Below, in pieces: positions 14,162-19,730 of a DNA stretch of 19,730 bases. The stretch's first letter is position 1. Every line of letters starts with the position of its first letter. The notes beneath the pieces are model-generated. The model was not told the DNA's origin. It was given only the letters and a program-made list of their open reading frames with translations, and did not search any database. The DNA is from DASZPL01 sp035550315 (GTDB lineage: Bacteria > Actinomycetota > Actinomycetes > JAFAQI01). The DNA lies in NCBI GenBank assembly GCA_035550315.1, contig DASZPL010000082.1:1-19730 (forward strand), written 5' to 3'. The translations under genes were made by a program, and so were the position numbers.

Positions 14162-15646
14162 TTAGGGGCCGCTGCGGTAGTCGTAGGGGTCGATGCGGGC
14201 GGTGAGTCCGGTGGGGCTGGTCCAGGTGATGGTGTCGGTGTCGGGGTTTTTGACGTAGGTCCAGCCGGCGTGTGTTTTGGCGCGGTGCCAGCGCCGGTCG
14301 AGTGGGGTGAGGTTGAGCGTGCTGGTGGCCCCGCCGTCGGCGTAGGGGATGCGATGGTCGAGGTCGCAACCGCTCGCGGGCACCCGGCTGTGCGGCCCGG
14401 CCGAGTGCACGTGCAGCGCAATCAGGTGTTCGGCGAGTTCGGGTGGCACGGTGTAGCTGGTGCGGCCGTAGTCCAGACACCGGCCGGTGGTCTCCTCGAG
14501 CAGCATCCGGCGGAGTGGGGCGCCGTCGGCGAGCAGCCAGCGGGCTGCGTCGGCGGGGATGGGTCCGATGCCGGGGATCTCGGCGGGATGGTCGGCGAGC
14601 CCGAGCAGCGTCGCCGCGTCGACGGTGATGACCACGGTGGGCGGGCGGCCGTGCAGCGTGCCGGCCTCGGGGGAGTCCAGGTAGCGCTCGGCCAGCTCGC
14701 GCAGCCCGGCGAGTTTCCGCTGCGCGAGGGTGCCGCCGAGGGTGTCACGGTGTGTGGCGGCGTAGCGGGTCAGGGTCATCGAGATCGGGGTGGTGATCTC
14801 CAGCGGGCCGCGTACGAACAGTTCGCCGGTGCCGTCCGGTCCGGCGGTGTGCTCCACCGCGCAGTCGCGCCGGGCCGTGGTGGCGTTGGTGGTCCAGTCG
14901 GGGTCGAGCCGGGCAGCCCAGCGGGTCAGGCTCGCTTTGAACTCCGCCAGCGACTGCACCGCAGCGCCGTCGATGACGGCGGCTTCGAGTTGGGCGGCGG
15001 TCTGCTCGTCGAGGGCGTAGCTGGCCTCGCACAACGCCCGCACCTGCGGGTAGGAGATCTCACCGCGCGCCATCGCCGCCGCGGTGGCCGGCCGGCGGGC
15101 GGCCAGCTCACGCGCGACGTGCACCTTCACCTCCGCCGCATACACGCTGCAAGTCGTGGCGAGCGCGATCTCATGCGCCGCGTAATCCTCCGACCGCCCA
15201 CCCTCCCGGCCCGCCGCGTCCGGGCCCGGTTCCGGGCCGGCGATCGCCGCGATCAGCTCGAGCTTGACCGCCTCCAGCTGGTTGCCCAGCCGCTCCAGCT
15301 GCTGCAACGCGTGCGTGCGCCCGGCGGCTGAAAGCTCACCGAACGGTGTCACCGTCAACAAGCCAAGGGTCTGCGCCCCCACCGGCCCGCCCAACGCCTC
15401 CAGCACGAACCGGTCCGCGTCGTTGCATTGAATTCGGTCGCTGGTCTCGGGCTCATCGTCTGAGACCGATTCGCTGTCGGATGCGGGCGGCTCCGCCTCA
15501 TCCTCAGCCGCCGCCTGGTCCTCCAGCCACGGCGGCGAGCCCAGCTCGGCGAACACCTCGTCCGGGATCGGCTCCCAGTCCGGCGGCGGCACGAAACCGG
15601 CCAGCACGCCGACCCCACCACTCGCAGTGCCTTGGGAGTCGAACAT
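14162..15646 (-). CDS. DUF222 and HNH endonuclease domain protein (13E12-type), SOS-box controlled
   Basis: 494 aa. An N-terminal acidic linker (around residues 30-70, rich in Asp/Glu/Ser) is followed by a long alpha-helical DUF222 region (AHEIALATTCSVYAAEVKVH, SYPQVRALCEASYALD) and a C-terminal HNH domain: CDLDHRIPYADGG, then STLNLTPLDRRWHRAKTH with His431, Asn445 and His454. This is the layout of the mycobacterial 13E12 repeat family, several of which are LexA-regulated. Whether these proteins cut DNA in vivo is not known. The ATG at 15646 is chosen because it gives a natural N-terminus and sits 7 nt after TATACT; the open frame beyond (to 15922) is Arg-rich shadow of the neighbour. The SOS palindrome covers the start codon. 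The stop is 3 bp before a possible start of the next gene. Confidence 0.88.
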   Translation of the reverse strand: MFDSQGTASGGVGVLAGFVPPPDWEPIPDEVFAELGSPPWLEDQAAAEDEAEPPASDSESVSDDEPETSDRIQCNDADRFVLEALGGPVGAQTLGLLTVTPFGELSAAGRTHALQQLERLGNQLEAVKLELIAAIAGPEPGPDAAGREGGRSEDYAAHEIALATTCSVYAAEVKVHVARELAARRPATAAAMARGEISYPQVRALCEASYALDEQTAAQLEAAVIDGAAVQSLAEFKASLTRWAARLDPDWTTNATTARRDCAVEHTAGPDGTGELFVRGPLEITTPISMTLTRYAATHRDTLGGTLAQRKLAGLRELAERYLDSPEAGTLHGRPPTVVITVDAATLLGLADHPAEIPGIGPIPADAARWLLADGAPLRRMLLEETTGRCLDYGRTSYTVPPELAEHLIALHVHSAGPHSRVPASGCDLDHRIPYADGGATSTLNLTPLDRRWHRAKTHAGWTYVKNPDTDTITWTSPTGLTARIDPYDYRSGP

Positions 15647-15654
15647 ATGTTCGA
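15639..15654 (-). promoter_or_regulatory. LexA binding site (SOS box)
   Basis: TCGAACATATGTTCGA is a perfect 16-bp palindrome and matches the actinobacterial/mycobacterial SOS box TCGAAC-N4-GTTCGA at every fixed position. It covers the ATG of the DUF222-HNH gene (15646-15644) and touches the -10 box, so bound LexA would block RNA polymerase directly and cleavage after DNA damage would release it. Confidence 0.9.
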
Positions 15655-15659
15655 GTATA
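15654..15659 (-). promoter_or_regulatory. -10 box of the DUF222-HNH gene, leaderless geometry
   Basis: TATACT on the minus strand is followed by 7 nt and then the ATG at 15646. This is the spacing expected when transcription starts at or next to the A of ATG. No Shine-Dalgarno site is present. No convincing -35 hexamer is seen 16-18 bp further upstream. Confidence 0.65.
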
Positions 15660-15726
15660 ACGGGACAGACCGACAGGATCCACCCGAACTTCTGGCGTGT
15701 CGTGGTAAGCGGCCGCGCACCCTGAG

Positions 15727-16119
15727 CTACGTCAAGCCGCTCGGATCCGCCGGCACGTCTGCGGCGTACTGCTGCAACACGTCGAGCGGCACGATCTCCA
15801 GTGCTCGCTCGTTGGTCGCGGCCAGCACCACGGGCGGTGCGACCCCGTCGAGGTGCGCCTGGATCCAGCGCGCGGCGACGACGCACCAGCGGTCGCCGGG
15901 CGTCAGCCCGGGAAACTGCCACTCCGGGCGCGGCGTCACCAGGTCGTTGCCGACCCGAGTCTGATGGTCGAGGAACTCACGGGTGACGACTGCACAGATG
16001 CAGTGGTTGCCGACGTCTTCCGGACCGCTGTTGCAGCAACCGTCTCGGTAGAAGCCGGTCAGCGGATCCGAGCCACAGGGCTCGAGCGGCTCCCCGAGCA
16101 CGTTGCGTTGGCTAGGCAT
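15727..16119 (-). CDS. DUF2237 family protein
   Basis: 130 aa, a small family of unknown function. The signature is clear: NVLGEPLEPCGSDPLTGFYR, DGCCNSGPEDVGNHCICAV, GNDLVTPRPEWQFPGLTPGD and RWCVVAARW, then APPVVLAATNERALE. Conserved cysteines are Cys15, Cys28, Cys29, Cys40, Cys42 and Cys79, which could bind a metal or react with thiols, though no activity is known to me. The ATG at 16119 lies 10 bp after the stop of the SARP-type regulator on the same strand, so both are probably on one mRNA. The long frame continuing upstream is shadow of that regulator. Confidence 0.88.
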   Translation of the reverse strand: MPSQRNVLGEPLEPCGSDPLTGFYRDGCCNSGPEDVGNHCICAVVTREFLDHQTRVGNDLVTPRPEWQFPGLTPGDRWCVVAARWIQAHLDGVAPPVVLAATNERALEIVPLDVLQQYAADVPADPSGLT

Positions 16120-16129
16120 CGGCCGGCAG

Positions 16130-19084
16130 TCAGCTCGGCGGTGTCGCGGGGATGCCGAGCTCGTCGAGCATCGTGGTGTAGCGACGCCGGACTCGCTCGA
16201 CGGCTGCCACGTCGCCGCGCTCCTCGTGCGCCGCGAGCAAGACCCGCCAGGCCTGGTCGTGCGATGAGTCGATCCGGAGCGCTCGTTCTGCCGCCCGGAT
16301 CGCGGCAGTCGCGTCGCCTGCGTCATGGTGAATGGCGGCGAGGGCGGTGGCTGCCTCGGCGGCGTCGAGCCTGAGCTGTTCGCGCTCCTCGACGACCCAC
16401 TCCGCCGGGCCGTCCTCGGGAAGCAGTTCGCCGGTGTACGCCGCGAGCGCGCGCGCCAGCACCGGAAGCTGATGGTCCGCAGGGGCGGCATCGAGGCGGA
16501 GCCGATGCCACTCGTCGATTGCTTGCCGGAATTCGATGAGGTCGATCTGACAAGGCTCCGGCAGCCGCAACGCGTAGCTCTCGCCCACCCGCTCGACGAT
16601 GGACGGTTCGCCTCGACTGCGCGACGGCTCAAGCTCGTGGCGGAGCGACGAAACCGCGGCTTGCAGGCTGTGCCGACCGCGCTCGGGCGGTTGGTCCGGC
16701 CAGAGGGCGTCGATGATGCGCTCCTCGTGTACGCCTTTACCCATATGCAGCGCCAGCAGCCGCAACATGGCGGCGACGCGCGGGCGGAGCGCGCGCCACG
16801 GGGCGTCTTCGCCGTGCAGTTCGAGCGAGAAGCCGCCGAGGCAGCGCAGTTTGGCGGCCGGCTCCTCTTCCGGCGCGCGACTCTGCGGTATGGCCGGCAG
16901 CAGGCCGGCCGCGCCAGCCAACGCCACGCGGTTGCCCCAGCCGTTACGGGCCGCGATTTCGCCCGCCAACGCTCGGAGCCGGCCGGCCGAACTCGGATCG
17001 AGCTCCGCCTCGGCGTACCAAACGACGGCTCGAGCCGCCCCCACACCGGCCAGCCGGGCGGATTCGTCGGCTCGCCGCACCAGGTCATGGGCCTCGGGCA
17101 GGTGCGCCCGTGCTGCCGTCCAGCTCTGGAACGCCAACGCCCAGCACTTGATGACGGCCGCGTCGAGGTTCTCCGCCCGCTCTACGACGTCGTCGAAGAG
17201 TGGCATCGACTCACCTTCGTCGAGCGCAACGCCGATCGCTTGCGCCAGCGCGGCGAAGAGGGCGCCCCACTGATCACCGCTGGCGTCACTCGCGGCGACG
17301 AGCGAGCCGGCGGCCGCGGCTGCGCTCGGGTCGAAGAAGCCGCGTTGCGCACTGGCGAGCCGGCTGATCCATAGCTGGCCGACGGCTTCGGCGTCGAGTG
17401 CGACCTCGTCGAGGTCCGCCACGGAATCGAGGTTGCCGCCAATGCCGCTGGCGATGGCGGTCAGGAAGCGGCCCGCCAAGCGCATGCCGTCGCTGCCGGA
17501 GTCGAGGAGATGGGACGCGATTTCGCTGCCGGCCACGAAGTTGCCATCGAGCATCGCTGCGATCGTCGCGGCGAGCCGCCAGCCGTCGCTGGCTTCGATG
17601 TCGGTTTCTTGCCACAGCCGGGACGGCTGGGCCCGGGTCGCTGCTCGTAGCCGGATTGCCCAGTCGCGCGAACGTTCTTGGGCGTACGGCGCTCCGATGC
17701 CGAGAAATGCCTCCACGGCGAGCCGCTCCGTGCGACACCGCTTCCGGGCCGCGGGGTCGATGAAGTCGACCTCCGCCTGCCGGTACGCCTCGCGCGCCGC
17801 GGCTAGTCGACCGTCTGCCAGCAGTTGGTGCGCCTCGCTCATCCGCACCCACGGGTCGGTTTCCAAGCCGCTCGGCACGGCCCCCCGGTCGGTCTCTGCG
17901 TTAGAAGTCGCGCCGGCTTTCGACGACCGATTCAGCCGCTGCCGGATCTGTTCGGCCGCGCCCCAGTCGCCCGCCCTGATCCACGCCCGGACCGCGGCCT
18001 GATCGCGGCCGACGTCCTGCAGCGCGACCGCCGCCCGGCGGTAGAGCTGTTGCGCGGCTTTTGCGCTCATCCGGGAGACCAGCATCGTCTCGAGCTGCCC
18101 TTGGAGCACCGCGTGGTAGCGGTAGCGATACGCGTCGGTCCGGATCGTGAACAACTGCCGTCCGGCTAGTTCCTCGAGGATCTCGGCGCTGTCGGTTCGG
18201 TCGAGAAACCGGTCGCATGCCAGCGGGTCGAGGTCGACGATCGCACTGGTCTGGACCATGAACTCCACGATCTCGGCGGGCAGGCCCGCGAGGACGGTCG
18301 CGGTGAGGTAGCTGGTCAGGAGCGAGGCTTTGCCCCAAAGTTCGGCGACCGCCCGCTTGCGCTCCGCGAGCGACTTGCCCGAGGTGGACAGGTAGAACAT
18401 CTGCAGCCCGGCGGCCCACCCCTCGGTCTCGCGGCAGAGCGCGGCGGCGTCTTCGGGCGGCAGCGGCTCCTTGTAATGGAGGCCGAACAGCTGCTCGACC
18501 TCCCAGGAGCGAAACCGCAAGTCCTCCGCGGTTAGTTGTTTGAGGTCGATGCCGTCGCGCAGCGTCGCGACCAGCCAGTCCGGTGAGGTGCGCGCCGCAA
18601 TCAACAGGCGGCCGCGCCGGGGCAACATCGCGGCCAGCCGGCTCACCGTGGCCTGCATCGGTGTGCCTTCAATGAGGTGCACGTCGTCGAGCACCAGCGT
18701 GACCGGGAACGTCAGCTGCTCCACGACCGCAAACAGCGACCCGGCGATTGTCGGCGCGGGCGCCAGTCCGGTGCAGTCGGCCAGCAAACCGTGGATGTCG
18801 GTGAGCGCCTTCTCGGGATCGACGCTGCCGTTGCTGAAGCTGTAAAACGCCGCGCGGCCAGGCTCCGCGGCGGCGTACTGCGACAGCAATGTCGTCTTGC
18901 CGGAACCCGGCGGCCCGGTGACGACGGTGATCGGGGGACTGGTCGCCTCCGCGAGCGGCTTGAGCAGTCGAGGGCGCACCAGCCCCGCGTCAACCGACGG
19001 GGGAAGGTCGTCCGGCTGTGGCCGGGACCGCGGTGGCGTCGACAGGGGAGGCCCTCCGTGGCAGCAGCGGCTCAGTGGCCGCAA
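16130..19084 (-). CDS. STAND-ATPase regulator with C-terminal SARP (winged helix + BTAD)
   Basis: About 984 aa. N-terminus: MalT/LAL-type STAND NTPase with Walker A GPPGSGKTT (57-65), Walker B LVLDDVH (130-136), a sensor Arg in IAARTSPDW and the LAL signature EGWAAGLQ. Middle (~330-740): Ala-rich helical, TPR-like repeats with RRAAVALQDVGRDQAAVRAWI-type units. C-terminus: from about residue 743 an OmpR-type winged helix (KLRCLGGFSLELHGED, LLALHMGKGVHEERIIDALW, SLQAAVSSLRHEL) and then a BTAD (IDLIEFRQAIDEWHRL to DELGIP). SARP regulators such as AfsR have this module at the N-terminus, so the order is reversed; the usual LAL LuxR-type HTH is absent. The TTG start at 19084 has a weak ribosome site; a CTG at 19045 with GGAGGG 6 nt upstream is a credible alternative. 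Likely an ATP-switched transcription activator; targets unknown, possibly the adjacent genes. Confidence 0.85.
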   Translation of the reverse strand: MRPLSRCCHGGPPLSTPPRSRPQPDDLPPSVDAGLVRPRLLKPLAEATSPPITVVTGPPGSGKTTLLSQYAAAEPGRAAFYSFSNGSVDPEKALTDIHGLLADCTGLAPAPTIAGSLFAVVEQLTFPVTLVLDDVHLIEGTPMQATVSRLAAMLPRRGRLLIAARTSPDWLVATLRDGIDLKQLTAEDLRFRSWEVEQLFGLHYKEPLPPEDAAALCRETEGWAAGLQMFYLSTSGKSLAERKRAVAELWGKASLLTSYLTATVLAGLPAEIVEFMVQTSAIVDLDPLACDRFLDRTDSAEILEELAGRQLFTIRTDAYRYRYHAVLQGQLETMLVSRMSAKAAQQLYRRAAVALQDVGRDQAAVRAWIRAGDWGAAEQIRQRLNRSSKAGATSNAETDRGAVPSGLETDPWVRMSEAHQLLADGRLAAAREAYRQAEVDFIDPAARKRCRTERLAVEAFLGIGAPYAQERSRDWAIRLRAATRAQPSRLWQETDIEASDGWRLAATIAAMLDGNFVAGSEIASHLLDSGSDGMRLAGRFLTAIASGIGGNLDSVADLDEVALDAEAVGQLWISRLASAQRGFFDPSAAAAAGSLVAASDASGDQWGALFAALAQAIGVALDEGESMPLFDDVVERAENLDAAVIKCWALAFQSWTAARAHLPEAHDLVRRADESARLAGVGAARAVVWYAEAELDPSSAGRLRALAGEIAARNGWGNRVALAGAAGLLPAIPQSRAPEEEPAAKLRCLGGFSLELHGEDAPWRALRPRVAAMLRLLALHMGKGVHEERIIDALWPDQPPERGRHSLQAAVSSLRHELEPSRSRGEPSIVERVGESYALRLPEPCQIDLIEFRQAIDEWHRLRLDAAPADHQLPVLARALAAYTGELLPEDGPAEWVVEEREQLRLDAAEAATALAAIHHDAGDATAAIRAAERALRIDSSHDQAWRVLLAAHEERGDVAAVERVRRRYTTMLDELGIPATPPS

Positions 19085-19126
19085 ACTACCGCACGCCGGA
19101 CACCACCGAAAGCGTTATGGAAAGTC

Positions 19127-19141
19127 CGACCATTTAGGTCG
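19127..19141. repeat. Short inverted repeat between the LuxR-type and SARP genes
   Basis: CGACC-ATTTA-GGTCG, 5-bp arms around a 5-nt loop, within the 64-bp gap. It is upstream of the SARP gene and downstream of the LuxR-type stop. It could be an operator or a weak terminator; arms this short arise often by chance. Confidence 0.25.
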
Positions 19142-19148
19142 AAACCAG

Positions 19149-19730
19149 TCAAATAAGGCCTTCTCGCAACGCGTAGGCGACCGCATGTGACCGGTTGCGA
19201 AGCTGGAATCGGCTGGTCACGTCATGCAACACGTTCTTGACGGTTCGTTCCGAGTACGCCAACCGGTCGGCGATTTCGTGGGTGTCCATCCCGTCGGCGA
19301 CCAGCCGAAGGATGGTGGTCTCGCGGTCGGTGAGTCCGGTCAACGACAGCCCGCGGGGCGAGAGCACCTGGTGCTGCAGTTTCGACACCTGATGAAGGAG
19401 TCGACCGATCAGGTCGGTAGGCAGGCTGCCCTCGCCGGCAGCGGCGATCTCGATCACGCGGACCAGTCGCTCCGCGGTGGCATCGTTACGCCGGACGACG
19501 CCGCACACGCCGGCCTCGGCGGCGGCGATCAGGTCGGCGTCGTCGACCTCTCCGGGGACGAGGACGGTGCGCTCGCAGCCCAAACGACGTACCGCTCGGA
19601 GTGCGTCCAGCGCCCGCTTGTCCACCCGCTCGGTGACGAGGATTCCGATGGTGTGGCTGTCGATGTCGGCTTCGTCGACCAGGCGAAGCTCCGGTCGGGG
19701 CCGAAGCGCGGCGACTACGCCGGCGAGCGA
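19149..19730 (-). CDS. LuxR/NarL-type regulator with degenerate receiver domain (partial)
   Basis: The gene continues beyond the right edge; 193 codons plus the stop are visible, with the 5' end missing. The C-terminal ~65 residues are a LuxR-type HTH: LTDRETTILRLVADGMDTHEIADRLAYSERTVKNVLHDV. The part before it aligns by pattern with a NarL-type receiver (LAGVVAALRP, LRLVDEADID, ILVTERVDKRALDALRAV, RTVLVPGEVDDADLIAAAEAGVCGVVRRND). The phospho-acceptor Asp of the usual LLDLRMP strand is absent (ILVTER), and the conserved Lys before the last helix is replaced (VVRRND). A phosphorylation-independent pseudo-receiver is the likely reading. A GTG at 19625 lies inside the receiver and is not the true start. 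It sits 64 bp upstream of the SARP-type regulator on the same strand. Confidence 0.83.
   Translation of the reverse strand, partial: SLAGVVAALRPRPELRLVDEADIDSHTIGILVTERVDKRALDALRAVRRLGCERTVLVPGEVDDADLIAAAEAGVCGVVRRNDATAERLVRVIEIAAAGEGSLPTDLIGRLLHQVSKLQHQVLSPRGLSLTGLTDRETTILRLVADGMDTHEIADRLAYSERTVKNVLHDVTSRFQLRNRSHAVAYALREGLI

Noticed and set aside
14000..15331. 443-aa plus-strand frame opposite the DUF222-HNH gene
   Set aside because: Gly/Val/Arg-rich shadow of the HNH gene; no domain seen.
15647..15922. 92-residue N-terminal extension of the DUF222-HNH protein
   Set aside because: Arg-rich, antiparallel shadow of DUF2237 coding sequence, and it would run across the -10 box and SOS operator.
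16325..17374. 349-aa plus-strand frame opposite the SARP regulator
   Set aside because: Antisense to the winged-helix/BTAD region; no domain and biased composition.

Overview
The window is high-GC, gene-dense DNA in which almost every base is coding and no intergenic gap exceeds about 90 bp. It suggests a chromosomal segment of a high-GC actinobacterium (Actinomycetes). The support is: many GTG starts; promoters with a TANNNT -10 box placed 7-9 nt before start codons; two proteins of the mycothiol-dependent maleylpyruvate isomerase/DinB fold; a DUF222-HNH (13E12-type) gene; a LexA box of mycobacterial type (TCGAAC-N4-GTTCGA); and a SARP/BTAD regulator. I cannot name the genus. I see no tRNA, rRNA, CRISPR array or insertion sequence.

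Layout. (1) 89-2355 (+): a two-gene homogentisate catabolic unit, homogentisate 1,2-dioxygenase and fumarylacetoacetase. The second gene probably starts at a CTG that overlaps the first gene's stop. No maleylacetoacetate isomerase lies between or beside them. (2) 2352-4545: dacB-type D,D-carboxypeptidase (-), a TrmH/SpoU RNA methyltransferase (+) and a YkgJ-type Cys-cluster protein (-), all tightly packed. (3) 4564-6661 (+): RraA-like protein, MFS permease and a stand-alone GroES-like protein. (4) 6706-8913 (+): a large secreted alpha/beta-hydrolase-like protein of unknown function, preceded by a perfect 19-bp tandem duplication. (5) 8910-10885: a Nudix hydrolase (-) and msrA (+) whose ATG codons overlap within one CATG, then a SAM methyltransferase overlapping the msrA end. 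(6) 10890-14125: a DinB/MDMPI-fold protein (-), a winged-helix plus SAM methyltransferase (+), a TesB-like thioesterase (-) and a TIGR03086-type protein (-). (7) 14162-15646 (-): a DUF222-HNH nuclease-like gene with a perfect 16-bp LexA/SOS palindrome over its start codon and -10 box. (8) 15727-19730 (-): a DUF2237 gene, a 984-residue STAND-ATPase/SARP regulator, and a LuxR-type regulator cut by the window edge.

How the genes fit together. Only the homogentisate pair is a clear pathway unit. The Nudix and MsrA genes could both serve oxidative-damage repair. The right-hand end is a regulatory cluster. The most notable signals are the SOS-controlled, apparently leaderless HNH gene, the reversed domain order of the SARP regulator, the degenerate receiver of the LuxR-type protein, and the compressed gene boundaries (shared start codons, shared stop codons, back-to-back promoters).
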